From: an uncultured Lachnospiraceae bacterium
GTDB lineage: Bacteria; Bacillota; Clostridia; Lachnospirales; Lachnospiraceae
Assembly: GCA_902780405.1 (NCBI GenBank)
Contig: CACZFI010000006.1
Span: 167,958-231,957 of the forward strand
Length of the DNA stretch: 64,000 nt
Reading direction: 5' to 3'
Positions 19,428 through 28,858 of the stretch are shown here, piece after piece; within the stretch, counting starts at the first letter, position 1, and the number at the start of each line of letters is the position of its first letter. The notes under the pieces are model-generated. The model worked only from the letters and a program-made list of their open reading frames with translations, did no database searches and was not told the DNA's origin. A program made the translations under genes and the position numbers.

Positions 19428-20437
19428 TATGCATCTCCCTTTCCGCGTTTCTTGCCTGTTTTCTTTTTATCCGTCTTCTCTTCCGGTATCTCCTCCGTAT
19501 CCCGAAGCTCCTTACCGGTGATTTCCAAAAAGACATCGTTTAACGTAGGAAGCTCGGAGTAGATTCTCTGATACTTCAGATTATTGACTTCAAGATAGTC
19601 CAGAATGGATACGATATTCTGCTTTCCGCCCGCACAGCGGATGGTCAGTCTGTCTGCACGGTACTCCACCTCATAGACACGCGGAAGTTTCAGGATCTTG
19701 TCCACCTCTTCCGCAGGCAGTTTTCGAATATCGACGATGACATTCTCCGTGTTCTTGATCCTGCTCTTTAACTCCTCGGCAGTGCCCTCTGCTAAAGCCT
19801 TTCCCTTGTCCATGATCATGATTTTGGTACAGATCTGCTCCACCTCTTCCATGTAATGCGTGGTATAGACGATGGTTGCGCCCCGCTTGTTTAAGTCCAC
19901 GATATTCTCGAGGATTTTATTTCGACTCTGCGGATCCACCGCTACCGTGGGCTCATCAAAGAAAATGAGCTCCGGCTTATGTACGATACCGCAGGCGATA
20001 TTGAGTCTTCTCTTTAAACCGCCGGACAGTTTGCCGGGCTTGAATTTCCTGAATGCATCCAGCCCCACAAAGTCGATGGCTTCATCCACATACTGTCTCT
20101 TCGTCTCCGCGTCCTTCACGTAAAGGCCGCAGAAGTAATCGATGTTCTCCTGTACCGTGAGCTCGTCAAACACAGCGATATCCTGCGGCACCACACCGAT
20201 CCGCTTCTTAATCTCATAGGACTCCGGCGTCATCTTCTCGCCGAAGACACGGATCTCTCCCTCGTCATAACGAAGAAGGGAAAGAATGCAATTCATGGTT
20301 GTACTCTTTCCCGATCCGTTTGGTCCCAAAAGCCCGAAGATCTCTCCCTGTCCGACGGACAGAGAGAAACCGTTTAAGGCTGTCAGTTCTTTATAACGTT
20401 TTACAAGATTCTTTACTGAGATAACTTCTTCACCCAT
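19427..20437 (-). CDS. ABC-2 exporter ATP-binding protein
   Basis: A 336-residue ATPase of the drug/lipid exporter type. Walker A GLLGPNGSGKST is near 35-46, the signature KLSGGLKRRLNIACG near 140, and Walker B LIFFDEPTVAVDP near 160. About 80 extra C-terminal residues end in a Lys/Glu-rich tail (EEIPEEKTDKKKTGKKRGK). It drives the two permeases encoded directly downstream. It lies 11 bases after the amino-acid ABC ATPase and may share that operon's promoter. Confidence 0.9.
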   Translation of the reverse strand: MGEEVISVKNLVKRYKELTALNGFSLSVGQGEIFGLLGPNGSGKSTTMNCILSLLRYDEGEIRVFGEKMTPESYEIKKRIGVVPQDIAVFDELTVQENIDYFCGLYVKDAETKRQYVDEAIDFVGLDAFRKFKPGKLSGGLKRRLNIACGIVHKPELIFFDEPTVAVDPQSRNKILENIVDLNKRGATIVYTTHYMEEVEQICTKIMIMDKGKALAEGTAEELKSRIKNTENVIVDIRKLPAEEVDKILKLPRVYEVEYRADRLTIRCAGGKQNIVSILDYLEVNNLKYQRIYSELPTLNDVFLEITGKELRDTEEIPEEKTDKKKTGKKRGKGDA

Positions 20438-20448
20438 GTTGTCTCCCC

Positions 20449-21273
20449 CTAAAGTACTTTTGACAGAAACTCCTTCAGTCTCGGATGCTTGGGATTCTCA
20501 AAGAATTCCTTGGGCGGTGCACTCTCAAGGATCTGTCCCTCATCCACAAATACAACCTTGTTCGCTACTTCTCTCGCAAATCCCATCTCATGGGTGACAA
20601 TGATCATCGTCATGCCTTCTTTTGCGAGCTGTTTCATCAGGTCAAGCACCTCTCCGACCATCTCCGGATCCAATGCCGACGTGGGTTCGTCAAAGAGGAT
20701 CACATCCGGGTCCATCGCCAACGCTCTTACGATCGCCACACGCTGCTTCTGACCGCCGGAGAGGGTGGAGGGATAGACATCTGCCTTGTCCTCAAGGCCG
20801 ATACGCTCAAGAAGTTTCATCCCCTTCTCTCTCGCTTCACTCTTGATCTCAGCCACCGACTTCCCGATCGGATACTTTTCCTTCTTTTCTTTTCGGAAGA
20901 CGTTGGCAACTCCGATCCAAAAATTCTTATGCTTCGCCTTGCGGCGTTCGCTTCTTGCCACATAGACCGGTGCCAGCATGATATTCTCGATCACCGTCTT
21001 GTTGTTGAAAAGGTTGAAATGCTGGAACACCATCCCCATATGCCTTCTGTGGAGATTGATATCCACCTTGGGGTCTGCGATATCCACACCGTTAAAGATG
21101 ATCTGTCCGCCGGTGGGATCTTCCATACAGTTGAGGCACCGCAAAAATGTACTCTTACCGGAACCGGAAGGCCCGATCACCACCATGATGTCGCCCTTCT
21201 CGATCTTGACATTGATTCCGTCCAATACATTTTTATCACCGAAATGCTTTTCGAGGTTAATTACGTCGATCAC
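20449..21273 (-). CDS. Polar amino-acid ABC transporter ATPase with extra basic insertion
   Basis: A GlnQ-type ATPase (274 residues) energising the amino-acid importer encoded upstream. Walker [15 protein letters not shown] is near 34, the signature [16 protein letters not shown] near 178 and Walker [14 protein letters not shown] near 198. After the Q-loop ([12 protein letters not shown]) the helical region carries about 30 more residues than usual, rich in Lys and Arg (around 95-140). An AGGAGG lies 10 bases before a GTG at 21273 and only 1 base before a TTG at 21282, so GTG is taken as the start. The gene overlaps the permease gene by 17 bp. Confidence 0.9.
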   Translation of the reverse strand: MIDVINLEKHFGDKNVLDGINVKIEKGDIMVVIGPSGSGKSTFLRCLNCMEDPTGGQIIFNGVDIADPKVDINLHRRHMGMVFQHFNLFNNKTVIENIMLAPVYVARSERRKAKHKNFWIGVANVFRKEKKEKYPIGKSVAEIKSEAREKGMKLLERIGLEDKADVYPSTLSGGQKQRVAIVRALAMDPDVILFDEPTSALDPEMVGEVLDLMKQLAKEGMTMIIVTHEMGFAREVANKVVFVDEGQILESAPPKEFFENPKHPRLKEFLSKVL

Positions 21274-21967
21274 TCTTCGCAAACCTCCTTTCCATCAGCT
21301 TGATCATCAGCGTGATGAGAAGTACCATCACCACATAGATCAGTGCCATAACGATATAGGGCACCATGAACTCATAGCTGTTGCTTCCGATGTAGTTGAA
21401 TGCCACATACAGATCCGTCGCGCCCACAAAGCTTACCACGGAGGTATCCTTGATCAGCGCGATAAACTCGTTGCCGAGTGTCGGCAGAATGTTCTTCACT
21501 GCCTGCGGGATAACGATCTTGAACATGGAGGTGGAAAAGGAAAGTCCCACCGCACGTCCCGCTTCAAGCTGTCCGGCGTCCACGGACTGGATGCCGCCTC
21601 GCATGATCTCGGATGCGTACGCACCGGAATTCAAACCGAAGATCATGATCGCCGTCTCAACGCCCGTCATATGGCCTCCTGCAAGCGGCAGGATAACATA
21701 GTAGGCAAGCAAAAGCTGCACAACCACCGGAGTACCGCGAAACAGCGCCACGTAGAAGGAGCAGAACCGGTTTAACACACGCGGCAGTCTCTTATACTTC
21801 GGGACCACGCGCACGGTTGCGATCAGAGTTCCGATCACGATACCGATCAGTAATCCGAGCACTGCAATGAGAAGGGTGTTGGAAAGACCTTCCAACACCT
21901 TCACATAGCCCTTATAGTCAATGAACATCTCTATGAATTTGTCTATCTTAGCCGAAAGTCCGCTCAT
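21257..21967 (-). CDS. Polar amino-acid ABC transporter permease
   Basis: A 236-residue GlnP/HisM-type inner-membrane permease with about five helices. The EAA loop ([19 protein letters not shown]), which docks on the ATPase, is present, as is the family segment [14 protein letters not shown]. It lies between the binding protein (12 bases upstream) and the ATPase. A single permease gene suggests a homodimeric channel. Confidence 0.92.
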   Translation of the reverse strand: MSGLSAKIDKFIEMFIDYKGYVKVLEGLSNTLLIAVLGLLIGIVIGTLIATVRVVPKYKRLPRVLNRFCSFYVALFRGTPVVVQLLLAYYVILPLAGGHMTGVETAIMIFGLNSGAYASEIMRGGIQSVDAGQLEAGRAVGLSFSTSMFKIVIPQAVKNILPTLGNEFIALIKDTSVVSFVGATDLYVAFNYIGSNSYEFMVPYIVMALIYVVMVLLITLMIKLMERRFAKSDRRN

Positions 21968-21979
21968 GACTGTCCTTTA

Positions 21980-22837
21980 TTACTGCATTTTGTTGATTGA
22001 CTCCGTGATGCACGCTGCGGGTGCGGAATCAATGATGACATAGTTTACATTTCCGTTGATCATATCCTGGATGGCAAGGGAGCCGTTCTTGTAGCCGACT
22101 GCCTGAACCTTGAATCCCTCAAAGCCCCAGTCTGCGTCACCTGCCACATAGAACTGACCTGTGGTACCGTTCTGAACACCGATCTTGGTGGATGCGTCCT
22201 TGCCCTTTAAGATGGCCTCAACCGCTGCGCCGTCCGCACAGTTGTCGAACTCGGTATTGTCTTCCATAACCACGATTCTCTGAGAAGCGTTGTAGTAAGG
22301 ATTGGAGAAGGTTACATACTCCTCGCGGTCCGGCTTGATCGTAAGACCTGCCATAGCGATATCACACTTGTGCTGGCCTACGGTCAGACATACGGCGTCG
22401 AAGTCCATATTCTGGATAACTAGTTCCTTTCCGAGAGACTCTGCAAGCTTTGCAGCGATCTCCATATCGATACCGTAGTAATCCTCACCCTGTGTATACT
22501 CAAAGGGCTCGAATGCTGCGTTGGTAGCAACCACAAGCTGATCCTTGCTCTCATCAAGTGCAGCGGACTTTACCGCTACAGGTGTACCGTCACCGAAGTA
22601 GTGATTGCAGATCTCGTCAAATGTACCGTCTGCCTTGATATCCTCGATGAATTTATTTACGTCGTCAAGAAGTTCCTTCTGATCCTTGTCTACGCCGAAT
22701 GCGTACTCCTCGCTGGTAAGATCGATCTGGATCACCTTTGCCTTCTTGGATTTGTTCTCTTCTTTACCGCAACCTGCAAGTGCTGTCACGGACATCACTG
22801 CTGCAAGTGCAAGTGTCAGTAATTTTTTTGCTTTCAT
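21980..22837 (-). CDS. Amino-acid ABC transporter substrate-binding lipoprotein, apparently circularly permuted
   Basis: A 285-residue lipoprotein with signal peptide and lipobox LAGC (cysteine 23), anchored outside the membrane to feed the permease and ATPase downstream. Residues 35-84 (EEYAFGVDKDQKELL, then FIEDIKADGTFDEIC and YFGDG) are what normally forms the last strand and helix of this family. The usual N-terminal start (VVATNAAFEPFEY) appears only at about residue 102. The protein then ends at YVIIDSAPAACITESINKM, where relatives would continue into the segment found here at the front. The order is therefore C-terminal helix, linker, lobe 1, lobe 2, lobe 1. The ligand is probably a polar or branched amino acid. 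AAGGAAAGGG precedes the ATG. Confidence 0.85.
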   Translation of the reverse strand: MKAKKLLTLALAAVMSVTALAGCGKEENKSKKAKVIQIDLTSEEYAFGVDKDQKELLDDVNKFIEDIKADGTFDEICNHYFGDGTPVAVKSAALDESKDQLVVATNAAFEPFEYTQGEDYYGIDMEIAAKLAESLGKELVIQNMDFDAVCLTVGQHKCDIAMAGLTIKPDREEYVTFSNPYYNASQRIVVMEDNTEFDNCADGAAVEAILKGKDASTKIGVQNGTTGQFYVAGDADWGFEGFKVQAVGYKNGSLAIQDMINGNVNYVIIDSAPAACITESINKMQ

Positions 22838-22887
22838 GATGATGCACCCTTTCCTTATAAAATGTTCAAATTAAAAACCACGCGACA

Positions 22888-22916
22888 AGTATAGCAACAC
22901 TCTCAAAAAAAAGCAA
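22888..22916 (-). promoter_or_regulatory. Promoter of the amino-acid ABC operon
   Basis: TTGCTT-N17-TATACT on the minus strand, with transcription expected near 22881 and a ~44-base leader. The -35 box is the mirror copy of the -35 box of the divergent gltX promoter. Confidence 0.6.
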
Positions 22917-22935
22917 GGATTATCAAGTTTTTCCC

Positions 22936-22964
22936 TTGCTTCCCACAGTTGATACCGCTATAAT
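22936..22964 (+). promoter_or_regulatory. Promoter of gltX
   Basis: TTGCTT-N17-TATAAT, transcription expected near 22971. The ~36-base leader leaves no room for a T-box and rules out the in-frame ATG at 22971 as the translation start. Confidence 0.65.
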
Positions 22965-23006
22965 TGATAATTGCGAAATGAAACCTTACGGATAAGGAGA
23001 ATCAAT

Positions 23007-24461
23007 ATGGCGAAGATCAGAACAAGATTTGCTCCGAGCCCCACCGGCCGGATGCATGTAGGAAACTTACGTACCGCACTCTATGCTTACCTTGTGGCCA
23101 AGCACGAAGGCGGTGATTTTATACTGAGAATCGAAGACACGGATCAGGAGCGCGAAGTCGAGGGTGCCGTAGATATCATCTACCGCACGCTTGAGAAGAC
23201 CGGACTTGCTCACGATGAAGGTCCCGACAAGGACGGTGGCGTCGGCCCCTATATCCAGAGCGAGCGCCAGGCGCAGGGCGTCTACCTCGAATACGCCAAG
23301 AAGCTGATCGAGAAGGGCGAAGCCTACTACTGCTTCTGCGATGCCGAGCGTCTTGCAAGCTTAAAGTCCGAAGTGGTGGACGGCAAGACCATCTCCCGCT
23401 ACGACAAGCACTGCCTGCATCTTTCCAAGGAGGAGATCGAGGCGAATCTTGCAGCCGGCAAGCCTTACGTGATCAGACAGAACAATCCCTTGGAGGGCAC
23501 GACCACATTTTCCGACGAGCTCTACGGAGACATCACCGTACCCAACGAGGAACTAGACGATATGATCCTGATCAAGTCCGACGGTTTCCCGACCTACAAC
23601 TTTGCAAATGTTGTGGACGACCACCTGATGGGCATTACGCACGTGGTACGCGGTAACGAATACCTGTCCTCATCCCCGAAGTACAACCGTCTCTACGATG
23701 CCTTCGGATGGGAGGTTCCCGTATATATCCATTGTCCCCTGATCACGGATGAGAATCACCAGAAGCTTTCCAAGCGCAGCGGACACTCTTCCTTCGAAGA
23801 CCTCTTGGAGCAGGGCTTCCTTACCGAAGCCATCGTAAACTACGTGGCATTGCTCGGCTGGTGTCCGGAGGACAACCGCGAGATCTTCTCTCTTCCCGAA
23901 CTTGTGGAAGCATTCAACTACCGCAATATGTCCAAGAGTCCCGCAGTGCTTGATATGACCAAGCTTCGCTGGATGAACGGCGAGTACATGAAGGCCATGG
24001 ACGACGATACCTTCTATGAGATGGCGCTTCCCTACATCAAGGAAGTGATCACCAAGGATCTTGACACCAGGAAGATCGCATCCATGATCAAGACCAGAAT
24101 CGAGACCTTCCTCGACATCAAGGACCAGATTGATTTCTTTGAGGCTGTACCCGACTATGATGTTTCCATGTACACCCACAAGAAGATGAAGACCAATCCC
24201 GAGAATTCTTTGGCACTTCTTACCGAGGTGCTTCCGATCCTTAAAGAAGCCGATGCATTCGACAATGATTCGCTTTTCGAACTTCTTAAGAAGTTCGGTG
24301 AGGAGAAGGAATACAAGACCGGGTTTATCATGTGGCCGCTTCGCACGGCTGTCTCCGGAAAGCAGGCGACACCCGGAGGTGCGACCGAGCTGATGAGTAT
24401 CCTCGGTAAGGACGAAACCATCGCACGTATCGAAGCTGCGATCGCAAAGCTTAGCGCGTAA
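23007..24461 (+). CDS. gltX: Glutamyl-tRNA synthetase
   Basis: Charges tRNA with glutamate. It has 484 residues. The class I signature [11 protein letters not shown] (10-20, the HIGH-equivalent) and the KMSKS-equivalent KLSKR (253-257) are both present. Because GatCAB is encoded nearby and no glutaminyl-tRNA synthetase is seen, the enzyme is probably non-discriminating and also makes Glu-tRNA(Gln), the GatCAB substrate. AAGGAG lies 8 bases before the ATG at 23007. The longer frame from 22971 starts at the promoter and is rejected. Confidence 0.96.
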   Translation: MAKIRTRFAPSPTGRMHVGNLRTALYAYLVAKHEGGDFILRIEDTDQEREVEGAVDIIYRTLEKTGLAHDEGPDKDGGVGPYIQSERQAQGVYLEYAKKLIEKGEAYYCFCDAERLASLKSEVVDGKTISRYDKHCLHLSKEEIEANLAAGKPYVIRQNNPLEGTTTFSDELYGDITVPNEELDDMILIKSDGFPTYNFANVVDDHLMGITHVVRGNEYLSSSPKYNRLYDAFGWEVPVYIHCPLITDENHQKLSKRSGHSSFEDLLEQGFLTEAIVNYVALLGWCPEDNREIFSLPELVEAFNYRNMSKSPAVLDMTKLRWMNGEYMKAMDDDTFYEMALPYIKEVITKDLDTRKIASMIKTRIETFLDIKDQIDFFEAVPDYDVSMYTHKKMKTNPENSLALLTEVLPILKEADAFDNDSLFELLKKFGEEKEYKTGFIMWPLRTAVSGKQATPGGATELMSILGKDETIARIEAAIAKLSA

Positions 24462-24503
24462 GATACGGCGTATGGTACGGCGTATCTTACGGCGTATCTT
24501 ACA

Positions 24504-24663
24504 GCACGGATACGGGCTGTGTTGCCGGACACGCTCCCGCTAGTAGAGGGTGCCCTAACGGTACTAAGCTCTCAGCCACTCCGTGTCTGAATCGCTAAGT
24601 ACCGAGACCCTCTGCTGGTACCGAGACCCTCTGCTGACCTTGCAACGCAGCCCGTATCCGTGC
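24504..24663. repeat. Large palindromic element, first half of the gltX-yfbR intergenic block
   Basis: This 510-bp gap (24462-24972) holds no credible gene. A 16-bp perfect inverted repeat (GCACGGATACGGGCTG at 24504 and its complement at 24648) extends after one mismatch by GTTGC/GCAAC to a 21-of-22-bp stem. Inside it AGTAGAGGGT (24542) nearly matches the complement of ACCCTCTGCT, GGTACT (24560) pairs with AGTACC (24598), and a perfect 19-base tandem duplication lies at 24599-24636. Just before the element, AAGATACG (24460) and CGTATCTT (24481) flank the gltX stop. Nothing identifies it as a known RNA or IS. Confidence 0.8.
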
Positions 24664-24739
24664 CTCACGTTTTCGATAAACCCGTGCCGAGTATGCCACT
24701 ATGGTACGCTCCCTGATCTCACGTTCTCGATACACTCGA

Positions 24740-24949
24740 GGTGCGGGATGGTGGTGCATTCCAAGGACAACGTGGAGCCGCCGGCGCTTAGCGAGGTCCT
24801 TTCGAGCTTAGCGTCCGTTGCGTGCGAAACCAGGTCTGCATCTACGATGCAGACAGCCTGTCGCGGCTTTGAGCGACTTCATGTGAATCCGTCAGGATTC
24901 CTACCGACTTAGCGCAAGCGTGTCCGGGAAGGCATCACCATCCCGCACC
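24740..24949. repeat. Second nested palindrome with internal hairpins
   Basis: GGTGCGGGATGGTG (24740-24753) and its exact complement (24936-24949) enclose a region with a 9-bp hairpin of 3-base loop (24834-24854, GTCTGCATC) and a 6-bp hairpin (24885-24900, GAATCC). CCGGACACGCT (24525-24535) in the first half is exactly complementary to 24917-24927, so the two halves may fold together. An 18-base motif beginning CTCACGTT occurs at 24664 and 24718 with three differences. Confidence 0.75.
24861..24876 (+). repeat. 16-bp motif shared with the tRNA cluster
   Basis: TCGCGGCTTTGAGCGA here is the exact reverse complement of 63661-63676 in the tRNA-Val/tRNA-Asp spacer, about 39 kb away. Two such copies in 64 kb suggest a dispersed non-coding repeat family. 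Confidence 0.75.
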
Positions 24950-24972
24950 GAGTATAAAAATAAGGAGTACAC

Positions 24973-25557
24973 ATGGACTACAACTTCTATGCTACGATAT
25001 CACGTATGAAATACATCGACCGCTGGGCTTTGATGCGGAACACGCGCCAGGAGAATCTCTCCGAGCATTCGCTCGAAGTGGCCATGATCGCTCATGCCCT
25101 GTGTGTGATCGGAAACACCCGCTACGGCAAGGATCTTGACGCCGAGCACGCGGCCATGATCGGCATCTACCACGATGCATCCGAGATCATCACCGGCGAC
25201 ATGCCGACGCCGATCAAGTACTACAACAAGGACATCAAGGATGCCTTCAAGGACATCGAGCGCGAAGCGAACACCAAACTGCTTTCCAAGCTCCCCGATG
25301 ACTTGAAAGAAGCCTACCAAAACATCTTCTTTAAGGAAGACAGTCACGCCTACGAGTGGCGTCTGGTGAAAGCCGCCGACAAACTCTCCGCATTGATCAA
25401 ATGCATGGAAGAAGAAAAAACCGGCAACCGCGAATTCGTAAAGGCCCGTGAAGCCTCCGAGAAGATCGTGGCAGGGCTCAGCGAAGAGCTTCCCGAAGTT
25501 TCCGATTTCATACGCGACTTTCTTCCCGCCTTCGGCAAAACACTCGACGAGTTATAA
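24973..25557 (+). CDS. YfbR-like 5'-deoxynucleotidase (HD domain)
   Basis: A 194-residue HD-domain phosphohydrolase. The metal-binding set is visible as ENLSEHSLEVAMIAH (first His), IYHDASEIITGDMPTP (the HD pair and downstream Glu/Asp) and a later Asp in KAADKLSALIKCMEE. E. coli YfbR removes phosphate from deoxynucleoside 5'-monophosphates, and the conserved GDMPTPIKY segment supports that subfamily over generic HD proteins. AAGGAG lies 7 bases before the ATG. It stands alone between the palindromic block and a terminator-like stem. Confidence 0.88.
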   Translation: MDYNFYATISRMKYIDRWALMRNTRQENLSEHSLEVAMIAHALCVIGNTRYGKDLDAEHAAMIGIYHDASEIITGDMPTPIKYYNKDIKDAFKDIEREANTKLLSKLPDDLKEAYQNIFFKEDSHAYEWRLVKAADKLSALIKCMEEEKTGNREFVKAREASEKIVAGLSEELPEVSDFIRDFLPAFGKTLDEL

Positions 25558-25600
25558 ACCAAAGGGTCATAGCATACAACCGAATATAATTCATATATAA

Positions 25601-25652
25601 AATCCACCCTGTAGATTGTCTTGCCGAACACGTACAATCTACAGGGTGGATT
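25601..25652. terminator. Long perfect stem-loop between yfbR-like gene and ftsH
   Basis: A 19-bp perfect inverted repeat (25601-25619 with 25634-25652) with a 14-base loop sits between the convergent genes. Read on the minus strand it is followed by TTTTATATATG, so it most likely ends ftsH. The plus-strand side lacks a clear T-run. The stem is unusually long for a simple terminator. Confidence 0.7.
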
Positions 25653-25663
25653 CTATTATGTAT

Positions 25664-27559
25664 TTAGTTCTGAATGCTGTCGGCAAGCTTTACTTTCTTG
25701 TGCTTCTCGTACAGTTCCATGAACTCCTTGCCGGTCAGGTTCTCCTTCTCGATTAGGACAGCTGCGATGGCATCAAGTGCATCCATGTTCTTCTTTAAGA
25801 GCTTCTCTGCTTTCTCGTAGAATCCCTTGATCATATTCTTCACTTCAGTGTCGATCTTGGTCTCCGTCTCAGAGGAGCAGTTTAAAACTCTTCTACGATC
25901 CAGATACTCACCTGTCACGCCCTCAAGCTGTACCATACCGAATTTGTCGGACATACCGTACATTGTGATCATCGTCCGGGCGATGTTGGTCGCCTTCTCG
26001 ATATCGTTGGATGCTCCGTTCGTCACAGAGTCAAATTTCAGTGACTCCGCGGCACGACCCGCAAGCAGGGTGATGATTTCTTCCTCCATCTCCTTCTTGG
26101 TCTCGAGCTGTTTTTCTTCCTCAGGCACATTCCACACGTAGCCGAGTGCGCCGTCGGTTCTCGGGATGATGGTGATCTTCTGAATAGGAACGGTATTCTT
26201 CTGCAGTGCGGATACCAGTGCGTGTCCTACCTCGTGGTAAGCCACGATGCGTTTCTCCTTCGGAGAAAGCAATTTCTCCTTCTTTTCCTTACCTGCGAAT
26301 ACCACCTCAACGGAATCAAGAAGATCCTTCTGTGATACAAGTTCCCTGCCCTTTCTGACTGCGGTGAGTGCGCCCTCGTTGACGATGTTCGCAAGGTCCG
26401 CTCCGACCGCACCCGCCGTGGCAAGTGCAAGTTCCTTGAAGTCTACCGACTCATCAAGTTTTACCTGTTTTGCATGTACTTTTAGTGTATCGATCCTGCC
26501 CTTTAAATCGGGCTTGGACACGATGATCCTTCTGTCAAAACGTCCCGGACGCAGCAGCGCCTTGTCCAAGACTTCCGGTCGGTTGGTGGCCGCAAGGACC
26601 ACGATTCCCTTGGATGTATCAAATCCGTCCATCTCGGAAAGAAGCTGATTCAGTGTCTGTTCTCTCTCACTGTCACCGCCCATATGGCGCGTGTCACGGC
26701 TTCGACCGATGGCATCGATCTCATCGATGAAGATGATACAGGGTGCCATGCTGCCGGCCTTTTGGAAGAGATCGCGCACGCGGGAAGCTCCCACGCCAAC
26801 GTACATCTCCACAAATTCGGAACCCGAAAGAGAAAAGAACGGAACCTTGGCTTCGCCTGCAACTGCCTTCGCAAGCAGGGTCTTACCTGTTCCCGGAGGC
26901 CCCACAAGCAGAGCACCTCTCGGAAGCTTCGCACCAATGTCCAGGTACTTCTGGGGCTTCTCAAGGAAGTCCACCATCTCGGTCAGCGACTCCTTCGCCT
27001 CATCCTGACCTGCCACATCCGCAAATGTAACGCCGGTTTCCTTTTCCATGTACATCTTGGCTCCGGACTTTCCGACGCCCATAATGCCGCCACCCTTGGA
27101 GATGTTGCGCATCAGAAGCATCATGAGGAGATAGAAGCCGAGGATCATCACTGCATAGGAGAGCACCGTTGACATGACAGCCGCACTGCCCTCATCCACT
27201 TCCTCGAAGGGAACACCCGCCTGATGCAGGCGCTCCACCAGTTCGTAATCATCCGTACGGATGACAGTGTACGATACCTCATTCACCGATCCGCTGTCAT
27301 CATGCTTCGGCTCAAAGCGGATCTCATCCTTATAGATCTTCACATCCGTGACATTGTCATCCTCCAGCATGGTAAGAAACTCGCTGTAGGAAATCTTCTC
27401 CCGGCCCGCATTCTTGAATCGATTGTAGGCCTGGTAGAAGAACAGTGTCAGTACGATGGAAATCGCCAGAAACATAATGGTGGGATTCGGTCGTTTTTTA
27501 TTGTTTCCGCCTTTCCCGCGGTCCGGGTCAGGCTTGTTTGGATTGTTCTGATTGTCCAT
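25664..27559 (-). CDS. ftsH: ATP-dependent zinc metalloprotease FtsH
   Basis: Membrane-bound AAA+ protease of 631 residues that degrades unassembled membrane and regulatory proteins. Features: a hydrophilic N-terminus, TM1 near 27-45, a ~75-residue outer domain, TM2 near 128-151, Walker A GPPGTGKT (220-227), Walker [12 protein letters not shown] (about 275-285), the second-region-of-homology arginines (RPGRFDRR), and the zinc site HEVGH (442-446) with the later Asp in [11 protein letters not shown]. Valine replaces the commoner Ala/Ile in HExGH, which is conservative. It is 10 bases downstream of glyA and likely co-transcribed with it. Its ribosome site (AGGA) is weak. Confidence 0.97.
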   Translation of the reverse strand: MDNQNNPNKPDPDRGKGGNNKKRPNPTIMFLAISIVLTLFFYQAYNRFKNAGREKISYSEFLTMLEDDNVTDVKIYKDEIRFEPKHDDSGSVNEVSYTVIRTDDYELVERLHQAGVPFEEVDEGSAAVMSTVLSYAVMILGFYLLMMLLMRNISKGGGIMGVGKSGAKMYMEKETGVTFADVAGQDEAKESLTEMVDFLEKPQKYLDIGAKLPRGALLVGPPGTGKTLLAKAVAGEAKVPFFSLSGSEFVEMYVGVGASRVRDLFQKAGSMAPCIIFIDEIDAIGRSRDTRHMGGDSEREQTLNQLLSEMDGFDTSKGIVVLAATNRPEVLDKALLRPGRFDRRIIVSKPDLKGRIDTLKVHAKQVKLDESVDFKELALATAGAVGADLANIVNEGALTAVRKGRELVSQKDLLDSVEVVFAGKEKKEKLLSPKEKRIVAYHEVGHALVSALQKNTVPIQKITIIPRTDGALGYVWNVPEEEKQLETKKEMEEEIITLLAGRAAESLKFDSVTNGASNDIEKATNIARTMITMYGMSDKFGMVQLEGVTGEYLDRRRVLNCSSETETKIDTEVKNMIKGFYEKAEKLLKKNMDALDAIAAVLIEKENLTGKEFMELYEKHKKVKLADSIQN

Positions 27560-27569
27560 AGGTTAAATC

Positions 27570-28805
27570 CTATCTGTAAAGAGGATACTTCTCCGTGATG
27601 CTTCGAACCAGCTCCATAGCCTTCGCATCGTCCTTGTCGATCACGCAGGCCTTGATCGCATCTGCGATCACTACCATATCTGCCTCATCTGCGCCTCTTG
27701 TGGTAACAGCAGGTGTTCCGAGACGGATACCGCTGGTCACGAACGGAGACTTCGGATCGTTGGGTACGGTGTTCTTGTTCGCTGTGATATGTACGGCATC
27801 CAGCGCCTTCTCAACTTCCTTGCCGGTAAGATCAAGGTTCTGGAGGTCTACAAGCATCAGGTGGTTATCGGTACCGCCGGATACGATGTTGAAGCCTCTC
27901 TCCATCAGAGATGCAGCGAGCTTGGAAGCGTTCTTTACTACCTGCTGCTGATACTTCTTATAATCATCGGTCAGTGCCTCAGCCAGGCAGACTGCTTTCG
28001 CTGCGATCACGTGCATCAGCGGGCCGCCCTGGATTCCGGGGAAAACTGCCTTGTTGAAGTTGTACTTTTCATTCACCTCGTTGCTGGAGAGGATCATACC
28101 GCCTCTCGGTCCGCGAAGTGTCTTATGTGTGGTGGTTGTGGTTACGTGTGCATAAGGGATGGGGCTCTCATGGCATCCTGCTGCCACGAGGCCTGCGATG
28201 TGTGCCATATCTACCATCAAAACAGCGCCTACGGAATCAGCGATCTCACGGAAACGCTTGAAGTCGATGGCTCTTGCATATGCGGATGCACCTGCCACGA
28301 TGAGCTTCGGCTTGCACTCCTTTGCGATGGCTGCAACCTGATCGTAATCGATCACGCCGTTGTCATTCACACCGTAAGGTACCACATTGAAGTACTTACC
28401 GGAAAGATTGACCGGTGAGCCGTGAGTTAAGTGACCGCCGTGTGCAAGGTTCATACCCATAAATGTATCACCGGGCTCCATAATTGCAAAGAATGCTGCC
28501 ATGTTTGCCTGTGCACCGGAGTGCGGCTGAACATTTACATACTCGCAACCGAAAAGCTTCTTTGCACGCTCTCTTGCAAGATCCTCTACCACGTCTACAT
28601 ACTGGCAGCCGCCGTAGTAACGCTTACCGGGATATCCTTCTGCATACTTGTTGGTAAGCGGGCTGCCCATAGCTGCCATCACGGCCTTTGAAACGATGTT
28701 CTCGGACGCGATCAATTCAAGGTTCTCATTCTGACGGTCGATCTCATCTGTCATAGCTGCTGCTACTTCCGGATCGATCTTCTTAATCTCATCAAAGCTG
28801 TACAT
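27570..28805 (-). CDS. glyA: Serine hydroxymethyltransferase
   Basis: PLP enzyme converting serine and tetrahydrofolate to glycine and 5,10-methylene-THF, the main one-carbon source that also feeds MetH at the start of the window. It has 411 residues. The PLP lysine is K227 in [15 protein letters not shown], and the cofactor-binding [14 protein letters not shown] and N-terminal LIASENIVS segments are standard. GGAGGG precedes the ATG, and a TTGACA-type promoter lies about 50 bases upstream. Confidence 0.97.
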   Translation of the reverse strand: MYSFDEIKKIDPEVAAAMTDEIDRQNENLELIASENIVSKAVMAAMGSPLTNKYAEGYPGKRYYGGCQYVDVVEDLARERAKKLFGCEYVNVQPHSGAQANMAAFFAIMEPGDTFMGMNLAHGGHLTHGSPVNLSGKYFNVVPYGVNDNGVIDYDQVAAIAKECKPKLIVAGASAYARAIDFKRFREIADSVGAVLMVDMAHIAGLVAAGCHESPIPYAHVTTTTTHKTLRGPRGGMILSSNEVNEKYNFNKAVFPGIQGGPLMHVIAAKAVCLAEALTDDYKKYQQQVVKNASKLAASLMERGFNIVSGGTDNHLMLVDLQNLDLTGKEVEKALDAVHITANKNTVPNDPKSPFVTSGIRLGTPAVTTRGADEADMVVIADAIKACVIDKDDAKAMELVRSITEKYPLYR

Positions 28806-28858
28806 GTTTATTACCCTCCATTTTCCGTACGTATTGTGATAAAACGTCGCTGAGAATG

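Noticed and set aside
22971..23006. Earlier ATG for gltX
   Set aside because: It coincides with the predicted transcription start and has no ribosome site; AAGGAG fits the ATG at 23007.
24583..24912. A 109-codon open frame in the palindromic block
   Set aside because: It crosses both palindromes, has no ribosome site, and its composition follows the inverted repeats rather than a protein.
24460..24960. CRISPR array after gltX
   Set aside because: The repeats are inverted and irregular, with one tandem pair and no evenly spaced repeat-spacer pattern. No cas gene is in the window.
28806..28858. Glycine or tetrahydrofolate riboswitch before glyA
   Set aside because: The leader is only ~47 bases and shows no conserved riboswitch core.
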